The translations under genes were made by a program, and so were the position numbers. The notes beneath the pieces are model-generated. The model had not been told where the DNA came from. It was given only the letters and a program-made list of their open reading frames with translations, and searched no databases. Shown piece after piece: positions 22,137 to 29,713 of a stretch of DNA of 37,335 bases; position 1 is the stretch's first letter, and each line of letters begins with the position of its first letter. Origin of the DNA: a virus; IMG/VR virus record IMGVR_UViG_3300007770_001204, positions 1-37,335 of that record; one strand, 5' to 3'.

Positions 22137-22771
22137 TGTTAAAACTTGTTATTTTCGATCTTGATGGTGTGTTGGTTGACGCATGCGAATGGCATCGCGT
22201 AGCCTTAAATGAAGCACTGCAAGAAGTGTGTCAATATGAAATTTCTTTGGAAGACCACTATAACACATTTAATGGGACACCGACAAAAGTAAAACTTAAC
22301 AAGCTAACTGAGATGAATGTTTTAGATGAATCTCAACATGATGCTGTTTACGATCTCAAACAGGTGAAAACTATTAAGATTATCAACGAAGAAGCACCAA
22401 TACGAGAAGAGAAGATCGCCCTCTTAAAGTGGCTGCGCGCAAGCGGCATTCCTGTGGCGTGTTTTACTAATAGTATTCGGGAAACTGCGTTGCTGATGTT
22501 GGAAAAAACAGGCATCATTGAATATTTTGATTATATTTTGACCAATGAAGATGTGACATTTGCAAAGCCCCATCCGGAAGGGTACTTGCATGTTGTGGAA
22601 CATTTTTATGTATCAAATCAAAATACCTTAATTGTGGAAGATTCACCCAAAGGCCGAGAAGCTGCATATGCTTCTGGATGCAAGGTGTTGGAAGTAGAAA
22701 ATCCTGACGATGTAACGATTGCAAACTTAAAGGAGTTTATCGATGAAAATTTTAATCCCTATGGCAGGTGA
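22136..22771 (+). CDS. HAD phosphatase, beta-phosphoglucomutase-like
   Basis: 211 residues. Motif I is IFDLDGVLVDACEWH (D8, D10), followed by a helical cap. Motif II is ACFTNS, motif III lysine in TFAKPHPEGY, and motif IV VEDSPKGREAA. This order defines HAD subfamily IA, which includes beta-phosphoglucomutase and phosphoglycolate phosphatase. It could isomerise or dephosphorylate a sugar phosphate before the nucleotidyltransferase at 22743, whose gene begins inside the last 29 bases of this one. Confidence 0.87.
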   Translation: MLKLVIFDLDGVLVDACEWHRVALNEALQEVCQYEISLEDHYNTFNGTPTKVKLNKLTEMNVLDESQHDAVYDLKQVKTIKIINEEAPIREEKIALLKWLRASGIPVACFTNSIRETALLMLEKTGIIEYFDYILTNEDVTFAKPHPEGYLHVVEHFYVSNQNTLIVEDSPKGREAAYASGCKVLEVENPDDVTIANLKEFIDENFNPYGR

Positions 22772-23456
22772 AGGAAGCCGTTTTAGTAAAGAAGGGTATA
22801 CTTTTCCTAAGCCGCTCATCGATGTCAATGGAAAGCCCATGATCCAGACAGTGGTAGAAAATTTAGATTTTGATTGTGAATATATTTTCTTAATTCGTAA
22901 AGCTCATGTAGAAAAATATTCGGGCCTTCTTGACACGTTGCAACGAATCACCAATGGTAATTGTGAATACGTAATAGTGGACACCCTCACCGAAGGCGCC
23001 GCCTGTACGGCCTTGTTAGCCGAAGAATATATCGACAATGATGAGGATCTCCTTATCGCAAATTCAGATCAGTTTATTGAATACGAAGTTCAAAACTTTA
23101 ATATGTTGCGAAACCTTACGAACGTAGATGCAATTGTCTTCACGTTTAATGCAGTTCATCCAAAATGGTCTTTTGTTAAAACTAATTCTCGTGGCTATGC
23201 CACAGAGGTTGCAGAGAAAAGACCTATCTCTAATATTGCCACATGTGGAATTTATTGGTATCGCAAGGGCTCTGACTTCGTTAAATATGCAAAACAAATG
23301 ATCCAAAAAGATATTCGTGTGAATAATGAATTTTACATCGCACCGGTATATAACGAACTAATTGGCGACGGAAAGACTTTGATTCCGTTCTATGTGCATG
23401 AAATGTGGGGTATTGGAACACCAGAAGATTTACGGAGATTTCTGAAAGAAAAATGA
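22743..23456 (+). CDS. Sugar-phosphate nucleotidyltransferase
   Basis: 237 residues. ILIPMAGEGSRF is the GxGxR-type NTP loop, PKPLIDVNGKPMIQ the second signature, EGAACTALLA and IANSDQFIEY the NTP/metal site, EVAEKRPIS the sugar site, and GTPEDLRRFL the C-terminal motif. It is a paralog of the N-terminal domain of 17866, sharing nearly all motifs, but stops cleanly where the other continues into RibB. The opening is closer to LicC-like cytidylyltransferases than to RmlA. The two copies may activate different substrates. Confidence 0.88.
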   Translation: MKILIPMAGEGSRFSKEGYTFPKPLIDVNGKPMIQTVVENLDFDCEYIFLIRKAHVEKYSGLLDTLQRITNGNCEYVIVDTLTEGAACTALLAEEYIDNDEDLLIANSDQFIEYEVQNFNMLRNLTNVDAIVFTFNAVHPKWSFVKTNSRGYATEVAEKRPISNIATCGIYWYRKGSDFVKYAKQMIQKDIRVNNEFYIAPVYNELIGDGKTLIPFYVHEMWGIGTPEDLRRFLKEK

Positions 23457-24250
23457 CAAAAACCCCACCCGATATTCCCACATTAACTGCCGAAGAAGAA
23501 TGGGTGCATCACGCTATCGTCAATGGCAAGCTACAACGCATCTTAATTGCTGGCATGCCTCAAGCGGGAAGTACCTTATGTTTTAATTTAGTCAGATTGC
23601 TCGTAGAAAATAGCGACGATCACCTGTTGGTTCATTTTCAGGGCGATACCTACGGAGATGGCGTCCCTTCCACATCCGAGGATCTATGGGTGAAAGGCAA
23701 TAGCAATCGTATATTTCAACTTATGAAACAACACTTTCTTCCTCCTAATTCTATTTGCTTTAAAGCCAATGATACTACTTGTAGCGATTTGCGTGTATTC
23801 GTGGTTAAAAGAGATTTAAGAGATACCATTGCATCGGCTATTCGGAAAGACCCCTCACTAGCAGACGATATATTAGGACTTTGCCAACGCAATATTGATT
23901 GGTTTACATCTAGTTGCAAGATACGGGCTAGAGTGTATGAATGGGTATATGAAACATATAAAGCTGATCCTCTATCCACGGTCTACCACATGCGCAATCA
24001 TCTCCGAATCAATACTCCTCTTAAAGTATTACCTTCTATTATAGACACGGCCGAAGATCTTAAAAAGAAAGCCCTGAGCCTGAATCTCGACACCGACGAC
24101 ATGTTCTGGAGAATAACACGCCTTCGGGCTGCCCATCTTACTAATAGTGGAATTATAGGAGGATATAAGGCCACCCTTACTCCCCAACAAATTGAAGCCA
24201 TTGAAACAGAATATGGATGGTGGTTGAAAAAACATGGATATATGGATTAA
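23453..24250 (+). CDS. Sulfotransferase-like protein
   Basis: 265 residues, ATG 23453 in an ATGA overlap. LIAGMPQAGSTLCFNLVRLL has the P-x-x-G39-S40-T41 5'-phosphosulfate-binding loop, and FVVKRDLRDTIASAIR (from about V117) the R-D-x-R-D-x-x-x-S 3'-phosphate-binding motif, the best-conserved pair in the family. It would place sulfate from PAPS on a glycan. With 6060 this gives two such genes in the window. I see no PAPS-synthesis gene, so sulfate donor would come from the host. Confidence 0.82.
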   Translation: MTKTPPDIPTLTAEEEWVHHAIVNGKLQRILIAGMPQAGSTLCFNLVRLLVENSDDHLLVHFQGDTYGDGVPSTSEDLWVKGNSNRIFQLMKQHFLPPNSICFKANDTTCSDLRVFVVKRDLRDTIASAIRKDPSLADDILGLCQRNIDWFTSSCKIRARVYEWVYETYKADPLSTVYHMRNHLRINTPLKVLPSIIDTAEDLKKKALSLNLDTDDMFWRITRLRAAHLTNSGIIGGYKATLTPQQIEAIETEYGWWLKKHGYMD

Positions 24251-24253
24251 AAA

Positions 24254-24694
24254 ATGAAATTGATCGCCCATCGCGGAAACACCAAAGGCCCAAACGCGAA
24301 GTTCCAAAATCGCCCTGAGTATATCTTAGCTGCTGCCTATCGCGGATATGATGTAGAGATAGATGTATGGTATGTGGATAAAAAGTGGTTTTTAGGCCAT
24401 GATAAACCTTTGCACGAAGTCGAAAGAGAGTTCTTTAACAATGAACAATTATGGTGTCATGCCAAAAATTTAGAAGCCTTACACAAGTTAAACGCGCTGG
24501 GGGTTCATTGTTTTTGGCACCAAGAGGATGATTATACTTTAACGAGCCGCGGCCACATTTGGACGTATCCTGGAAAAAAAACTTGCGCAAATAGCGTAAT
24601 CGTGATAAAAGATAAAGAGACTACATTAAAGATGTGCGAGGATAGGGAAATTTATGGAATTTGTAGTGATTATGTGGGAATGCTAGACGAATGA
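24254..24694 (+). CDS. Short glycerophosphodiester-phosphodiesterase-like (PLC-like) protein
   Basis: 146 residues. LIAHRGN (H6-R7-G), YDVEIDVWY (E35, D37) and FLGHDKPL (H49) match the GDPD catalytic set HRG, E-x-D and G-H-D. The usual TIM barrel is about 240-300 residues; this protein has only about half, though the C-terminal GICSDYVGMLDE resembles the last barrel strand. It may be a reduced family seen next to capsule genes. It would hydrolyse glycerophosphodiesters or related head groups. Three bases after the sulfotransferase stop and ATGA-coupled to the dehydratase. Confidence 0.7.
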   Translation: MKLIAHRGNTKGPNAKFQNRPEYILAAAYRGYDVEIDVWYVDKKWFLGHDKPLHEVEREFFNNEQLWCHAKNLEALHKLNALGVHCFWHQEDDYTLTSRGHIWTYPGKKTCANSVIVIKDKETTLKMCEDREIYGICSDYVGMLDE

Positions 24695-25641
24695 AGCTCG
24701 TAACAATAACAGGATGTTTGGGACTTATTGGCTCTCACTTGACTCGTAAGTGTCTAGATTTGGGATGGAAAGTCTATGGAGTTGATTGTTGCACCTACGC
24801 AGCCAATCTCCAATTCTTAGATGAATTTCAACAAAGTTCTAATTTTACCTTTACAAAAGAAAATATTGCTAATTTAAAATATTTGCCCGACTGTGATTAC
24901 GTTATTAATGTGGCAGCCGAGTCACACGTAGGAAATAGTATTGTGGATAGCACTGATTTTTTGGAATCCAATGTCACGGGAGTGAAAAACCTGCTGGACT
25001 TAATTCGCAACAAACAAAACAATGTAACCGAGCGCCCCATTCTTTTCCACTTCAGCACAGATGAAGTTTATGGAGACATTACGCACGGAGAACACATCGA
25101 AACAGATCGCCTCATGCCAAGCAATCCATATTCAGCCTCGAAGGCTGCAGCAGATATGTTAATTTTGGCATGGGCACGAACTTATGGATTGAATTATCTT
25201 ATTTTACGTCCGACCAATAATTATGGAATCGGCCAATATCCTGAAAAACTTATCCCCGTCACAGTAAAATTGCTCATGAGAAAAAAGGAAATTCGACTTC
25301 ACGACGAAGGCGCCCCCATCCGAAATTGGCTACATTCAGACGATACTGCAGCCGCTGTTATTGCCCTGATCAATGCTGGTGTAACTAATGAAATTTATAA
25401 TGTGGCCGGCGGCTATGAGCAGAAAAATATTGAAACTGTTCAAAAGATTATTAATTCTTATTTTGGAAAAGAAACGGATGCTACAAACTTTTTAGACTTA
25501 TCACACAAACGCCCGGGCCAAGATGTTCGGTATGCTTTAAATGATGATAAATTGCGGGCCCTCGGCTGGACACCGCAAAGACATTTTGATCAAGAAATTG
25601 ATCCGATAGTAAAATACTATAAACGTAATTTTAAATGGTAA
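24691..25641 (+). CDS. NAD-dependent sugar-nucleotide 4,6-dehydratase (RmlB-like)
   Basis: 316 residues, extended SDR. Dinucleotide loop TGCLGLIGSH (7-16, with Cys at one usual Gly-adjacent position), FSTDEVYGD carrying T123-D124-E125, the 4,6-dehydratase catalytic triplet, and Y147-S-A-S-K151. RPTNNYGIGQYPEKLIP and IRNWLHSDD are standard RmlB segments. It would turn a dTDP- or UDP-hexose into the 4-keto-6-deoxy form, the substrate for the aminotransferase at 16373. Last gene of the glycan island; the next gene follows after a new ribosome site. Confidence 0.9.
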   Translation: MKLVTITGCLGLIGSHLTRKCLDLGWKVYGVDCCTYAANLQFLDEFQQSSNFTFTKENIANLKYLPDCDYVINVAAESHVGNSIVDSTDFLESNVTGVKNLLDLIRNKQNNVTERPILFHFSTDEVYGDITHGEHIETDRLMPSNPYSASKAAADMLILAWARTYGLNYLILRPTNNYGIGQYPEKLIPVTVKLLMRKKEIRLHDEGAPIRNWLHSDDTAAAVIALINAGVTNEIYNVAGGYEQKNIETVQKIINSYFGKETDATNFLDLSHKRPGQDVRYALNDDKLRALGWTPQRHFDQEIDPIVKYYKRNFKW

Positions 25642-25654
25642 AGGAGAAACCCCA

Positions 25655-25861
25655 ATGAAATTATCACCCCAAGCCCTTGGAGCTATTATGATGGCGCTCC
25701 AGGAATCATTAATGACTGAGACGGATATTGTTCCGATTTTACAAAGCTTTGATCTTGAAGATGGTAGCGATGGTCTCACCGTAATGAATCCCCCTACGAT
25801 CCGCGTGAGTAACAATCAGGCCGTGACGAGTGAAGATTTAGAGACACTAGGCAGAAAATAA
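25655..25861 (+). CDS. Small phage protein of unknown function
   Basis: 68 residues, ATG 25655 with AAGGAG (25641-25646). Helical N-terminus (LSPQALGAIMMALQESLM), acidic centre and a polar C-terminus. It begins the block of conserved-looking small phage genes before the late sigma factor and ends in TAATG with the zinc ribbon gene. Not recognised. Confidence 0.72.
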   Translation: MKLSPQALGAIMMALQESLMTETDIVPILQSFDLEDGSDGLTVMNPPTIRVSNNQAVTSEDLETLGRK

Positions 25862-26127
25862 TGCCACGATATCGTTATGAATGCAGTGCATGCAAAAACG
25901 TGCATATAATCTTTCATCGTATATCGGAAACACCAACATCTTGTACAGGATGTGGTGTTAAAAATCAACTCACAAAACTTCTCACTACCCCTACAATCGT
26001 AGGAAAAGAAGAAGAAATAGTTGATGGTGAGGTTGGCGAACTTACTCGTGAGTATATCGAAGCCAACCGCGAAGTATTAAAACAACAAAAAGAAGAAGCA
26101 AAAAAGGACACATATGAGCCGTCTTGA
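25861..26127 (+). CDS. FmdB-like zinc ribbon protein
   Basis: 88 residues. MPRYRYECSACK with C8-x2-C11 and SCTGCG with C28-x2-C31 form the zinc ribbon of the FmdB family, whose members almost all begin M-P-x-Y-x-Y. The C-terminal half is a charged helix (EANREVLKQQKEEAKKD). Such genes are common in tailed phages near late and baseplate genes; function unknown, possibly a regulator or adaptor. Confidence 0.85.
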   Translation: MPRYRYECSACKNVHIIFHRISETPTSCTGCGVKNQLTKLLTTPTIVGKEEEIVDGEVGELTREYIEANREVLKQQKEEAKKDTYEPS

Positions 26128-26467
26128 AGTAATTTTGTCAGCGTCGCTGGCGTTATCTATTATAGCAAACCTGGGCCTATTTATTTATGCCCGGGCAGCT
26201 ATTGTTCGTTTGATTTCTGTAGCTGATGAGTTAGCGGATTTACAAACCATGGTAAATTCATTTGCACATCATTTGCAATCAGTCTATGAATTAGACTCAT
26301 TTTATGGAGATGAAACACTGCGTGGATTATTAGATCATGCAATCTCGTTTAATGAACAAATGGATACTTTTGAGTATGTTATTTCTTTAACTCAACAAGA
26401 ATTAGACGCTCCAGTAGAAGATATAAATGACAACTCCCCCCCAGAAGAAGAAACGAACGCGTCGTAA
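26114..26467 (+). CDS. Membrane-anchored small phage protein
   Basis: 117 residues, ATG 26114 with AAGGA at 26104-26108. One N-terminal transmembrane helix (about residues 4-28, VILSASLALSIIANLGLFIY) is followed by a helical, probably cytoplasmic, acidic domain. Overlaps the zinc ribbon gene by 14 bases and the sigma factor gene by 41 bases. Function unknown. Confidence 0.75.
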   Translation: MSRLEVILSASLALSIIANLGLFIYARAAIVRLISVADELADLQTMVNSFAHHLQSVYELDSFYGDETLRGLLDHAISFNEQMDTFEYVISLTQQELDAPVEDINDNSPPEEETNAS

Positions 26468-27131
26468 AAATCATTATTTTACCTCCGATCATGAAGAAGC
26501 AATAATTCGTTATGCGCGCTCCACCAATCAGCGTGAGCGCACAGAATTATATATCGAATACATCCGTCCCGCATTTAATGAAATGGTGGACAAGATTGTT
26601 TTTACGTATAAATTCACTAACCTTCCGAATATTGATTCCTTGCGTGAAGAGTGTAAGATATGGTTGATGACAATTTTAGATAAATACGATCCCAATAAAG
26701 GCTCCAAAGCCTTTTCTTATTTCTCAGTAATAACCAAAAATTGGTTTATCCACAAAGTAAAACGCCAACAAAAGCGCAACAAGCGCGAAGTAGATTTGGA
26801 CAATATCTCCAAAGCCTATGAAGAAGAATATTTATCGACCAATGACTCTTATGTCACTCAGCGAGTAGAAGAAGAATTTTGGAAATCGTTTTATGCTGAA
26901 TTGAAATCTTGGGATGTTTCCCAAATGAAAGAAAACGATCTTAAAGTTTATCAAGCTATAAACATCTTGTTCGAATCCAAAGAAGACATCGATATTTTTA
27001 ATAAAAAAGCTATTTATCTATACTTGCGAGAGATTACGGGGCTCAATACCAAACAGATTGTAAATTCCCTTAAAAAATTTCGTAAAAAATATTATAGTTT
27101 TAAAGATGATTGGGAGAGCGGAGACTTATGA
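26427..27131 (+). CDS. 55: Late-transcription sigma factor, T4 gp55-like
   Basis: 234 residues. After a basic N-terminus (QKKKRTRRK), HYFTSDHEEAIIRYARSTNQRERTELY and FNEMVDKIVFTYKF lead into LDKYDPNKGSKAFSYFSVITKNWFIHKVKR. This is the sigma region 2 core of gp55 in T4-like phages, where F-D-P-x-x-G-S-K-A-F-S-Y-F is characteristic. A helical C-terminus follows. gp55 replaces region 2 of the host sigma factor and reads the -10-only promoter TATAAATA together with the sliding clamp. That motif occurs at 8269-8276. The gene precedes the baseplate block, ATGA-linked to the next gene. Confidence 0.82.
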   Translation: MTTPPQKKKRTRRKNHYFTSDHEEAIIRYARSTNQRERTELYIEYIRPAFNEMVDKIVFTYKFTNLPNIDSLREECKIWLMTILDKYDPNKGSKAFSYFSVITKNWFIHKVKRQQKRNKREVDLDNISKAYEEEYLSTNDSYVTQRVEEEFWKSFYAELKSWDVSQMKENDLKVYQAINILFESKEDIDIFNKKAIYLYLREITGLNTKQIVNSLKKFRKKYYSFKDDWESGDL

Positions 27132-27436
27132 GTAAGCAGGATTTAAATAGCTTAGTATCGGAAGCCCTAGGCAACATACGCAAAGATCGAAAGATTGCGC
27201 GCGAATTTTTAAATGAGATCGCCAATCAGATTGCTAGCGATCCGGAACAAAATAAATATTTAAGTCCTGTTGCCGCAAAGCACGTGGAGACCATGCAGCG
27301 ATCAAACGAACAACTAGTTAAGATAATCTCGTTACAACAAAAAGCAGAAGGCACAAGTAAGGGCCTTTCTGATAATGACAAAGATACTCTTTTTGATCTA
27401 ATTCAAGGAGACAAAGGAACCATTATCGATGAGTAA
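27128..27436 (+). CDS. Small helical phage protein of unknown function
   Basis: 102 residues from ATG 27128, in an ATGA overlap with the sigma gene; GGAGA just upstream may serve as ribosome site. Mostly helical and charged (SKQDLNSLVSEALGNIRKDRK and KHVETMQRSNEQLVKIISLQQ), ending acidic. Overlaps the hub gene by 8 bases. No family recognised; position suggests a late or regulatory role. Confidence 0.72.
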   Translation: MSKQDLNSLVSEALGNIRKDRKIAREFLNEIANQIASDPEQNKYLSPVAAKHVETMQRSNEQLVKIISLQQKAEGTSKGLSDNDKDTLFDLIQGDKGTIIDE

Positions 27437-28679
27437 GTGGAATAGGCCCACCATCGATGCGGATTTGGCGTCTACCCCGAGCCTAGCCGCCGAAGAGACA
27501 CTTCAAGCCGGCGTCGATGCTATCTCCACAGACGTTTACGGAACTCAAAATACTTTTCAAGCAATCGTACTTTCTCCTCCGATACCCCGTGTTATATCGG
27601 ATGTTGTCGCGTTGAGCTATGGATCACGCCCGGACCTCCCGGCCCTTCCGGATATAACTCCTAGTGCACCGGCGTTTATGTTTCGTGCCCGAATATTAGA
27701 CGGCGCAGTTCCCTCACCGCATGCTCCTCTTGTAGATCCGTGTGATCTTTCTACTACGGATGACGCTGAGGCCGCATTAAACGCCGTAGTCTTGCATACG
27801 ATGTTTTATTCGGTTCAAGGTTACAATGGCCCACTTCCTAGCGTAGGAGACATAGTTAATGTCCGCTTACGGCCGGGAGATACTAAATTCAATTTACAGC
27901 ATGGTATTTTCCTTAATCTTGAATCAGATCGCCGCCGCCAAGTTGCGGCCGGCCTAAGCACCCAGTGCGATTCCCTTAAGGCGGCCTTTGAGGGGGCTAG
28001 CGAGATCGGTGCGCTTGGCGATAATGCTCTGCAACCAGCCGCAATACAATTTGAAACAGATCTTGAAGCCGCATTTACTGCTGCAGGCTTACCCTTTACA
28101 GTAACCGACCGCGCGCGCTCAGTGGATATCCAAGTTCAACGAATAAAATCCATGTATAGACACTCCGGAGGAGCCGAAGTAATATCCAACTATAGGACAA
28201 GCGGCCCCGCAATGGTACGCGCAATTGAGACTGGAAACGATGGTGCTCTTTTTGAGGCCGCAAGAGGTTCCAGTTCTCATCTTAGGGGAATGGCCATCGA
28301 TATTCGCTCGAAGGAATATGATGTAGAGCCGGGAACTACCGGCACCCAAATTAATCGAGCATTGGCTATAATTCGAGGCCTGGGAGGAATAATCAACTTG
28401 GAGCCCTCTTCAACAGATTGCTGGTCAGTAAAGGGAACCGCTGTGCGTCCAGCGGGAACCACCACTCATCGAAAGGTCACGACCCCCCCCGGCGGCTCTG
28501 GAGACCCGTGCCGCGGCGCATGTTGCAATGAGCACATTCATATTACTATACCGGAGGGTTATGATGGGCAGGCCTATGCTGCCCTGCTCGCCCGCACAGA
28601 AGAGATCCGCGAAGAGCGCACCGCCCACCGGGCCGCGAATCGAGACCCCAATCGCAACCCCCACACCGGCTACCGCTGA
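27429..28679 (+). CDS. gp5-like baseplate hub/spike protein with M15-type DD-peptidase domain
   Basis: 416 residues. About residues 60-160 include GPLPSVGDIVNVRLRPGD, like the OB domain of gp5/VgrG spikes. A peptidase domain follows with S-S-H284-L-R-G-M-A-I-D291 and E368-H-I-H371, the S-x-H-x6-D and E-x-x-H zinc sites of M15/hedgehog-type D-Ala-D-Ala peptidases. In T4, gp5 carries a lysozyme that opens the wall during injection; here a peptidase seems to replace it. The C-terminus is Arg/Asn-rich. Followed by other virion genes; start ATG 27429. Confidence 0.75.
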   Translation: MSKWNRPTIDADLASTPSLAAEETLQAGVDAISTDVYGTQNTFQAIVLSPPIPRVISDVVALSYGSRPDLPALPDITPSAPAFMFRARILDGAVPSPHAPLVDPCDLSTTDDAEAALNAVVLHTMFYSVQGYNGPLPSVGDIVNVRLRPGDTKFNLQHGIFLNLESDRRRQVAAGLSTQCDSLKAAFEGASEIGALGDNALQPAAIQFETDLEAAFTAAGLPFTVTDRARSVDIQVQRIKSMYRHSGGAEVISNYRTSGPAMVRAIETGNDGALFEAARGSSSHLRGMAIDIRSKEYDVEPGTTGTQINRALAIIRGLGGIINLEPSSTDCWSVKGTAVRPAGTTTHRKVTTPPGGSGDPCRGACCNEHIHITIPEGYDGQAYAALLARTEEIREERTAHRAANRDPNRNPHTGYR

Positions 28680-28698
28680 ATAGAACAAAAAACTAATT

Positions 28699-29688
28699 AT
28701 GACAACCTTATCTCCCGACAAAGAAGCCTCGATTAATTTGGCAAATAAAGCCAAAGAAAACAAACTTAATAGTATTCCAGGTACATCTGGAATTCTGCAC
28801 ACTTATGTGCCCGAAAAGCACATTATATTTGACCAAGCCCCAAATGAAAGAGTAGTTCAGCAAGGAAATACTTATATTGTTCAAGGCACAGATCGGCCTA
28901 CCAATCTCGCTAGCGGCTATGGCGCAGTCGGTGCGGATGGCTGCAACACAATTGATATTGTAGTGGGGCGCATGTCGTCAGAATTAAAAGCTTCTCCACC
29001 GCGCGTCAATGATGGTACTATGGCCCAGAACAATTTTGTATGTGATGCCGCGCGTATTTATATTAGCCAAATGACCGATGTAGATGATAACTTTTCGTTG
29101 GCAAATGGAAAGATTGGTTCTAAAAAAGCAGCATCGGCAATTGCCCTTAAGGCAGACGGAGTGAGGATCATTGGCCGCGAAGGGGTAAAGATTGTAACAG
29201 GCGGGGCAGTAGGATGGTCTACGAATGGCCGCGGCGAAACTAATTCTAAAGACGAAGCGCTTCCAAGAGCCGCCCCTATTGAATTAATAGCCGGCAATAG
29301 AACTGGCGATGTGAAATTTAAAGCTGGCTTACCACCTCTCATTAATGGCGGTCAAGAAATGACAGTCAAGGCGTTACAACCTCTCCTCAAGGGAGATAAT
29401 ACCCGTATGGCGCTTCAAGAAATGGCCGACTTATTACAAGATATGCTAGGAATAATGTTAAATATTTCAGTAATGCAGACGAGTTTTAATTCCATTTTAG
29501 GGGTGACGGTATATCCTGGGATACAGCCTCACTATGCAGGAGCCTCCACACAAACAGCTACTCAGTATATCTCTAAATATGTTAATAGTATTTATCAAAG
29601 TCGACTCACTTTAGGGTTGTTAGAGTTTAATTATCTTCAATCTCCCGGCCGGCGTTTTATTTGTAGTCCAAATGTATACTCTACATAA
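28699..29688 (+). CDS. Baseplate-associated structural protein (putative)
   Basis: 329 residues from ATG 28699 with no clear ribosome site. A middle stretch, KADGVRIIGREGVKIVTGG, looks like beta-helix or beta-prism rungs of spike proteins. The C-terminal half is helical with a long stretch (LQEMADLLQDMLGIMLNISVM). No signal peptide. Between the hub gene and the giant structural gene, so probably part of the baseplate or spike. Assignment rests mainly on position. Confidence 0.6.
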   Translation: MTTLSPDKEASINLANKAKENKLNSIPGTSGILHTYVPEKHIIFDQAPNERVVQQGNTYIVQGTDRPTNLASGYGAVGADGCNTIDIVVGRMSSELKASPPRVNDGTMAQNNFVCDAARIYISQMTDVDDNFSLANGKIGSKKAASAIALKADGVRIIGREGVKIVTGGAVGWSTNGRGETNSKDEALPRAAPIELIAGNRTGDVKFKAGLPPLINGGQEMTVKALQPLLKGDNTRMALQEMADLLQDMLGIMLNISVMQTSFNSILGVTVYPGIQPHYAGASTQTATQYISKYVNSIYQSRLTLGLLEFNYLQSPGRRFICSPNVYST

Positions 29689-29713
29689 TTATTAAAAGAG
29701 CTAAGAATTCTAA

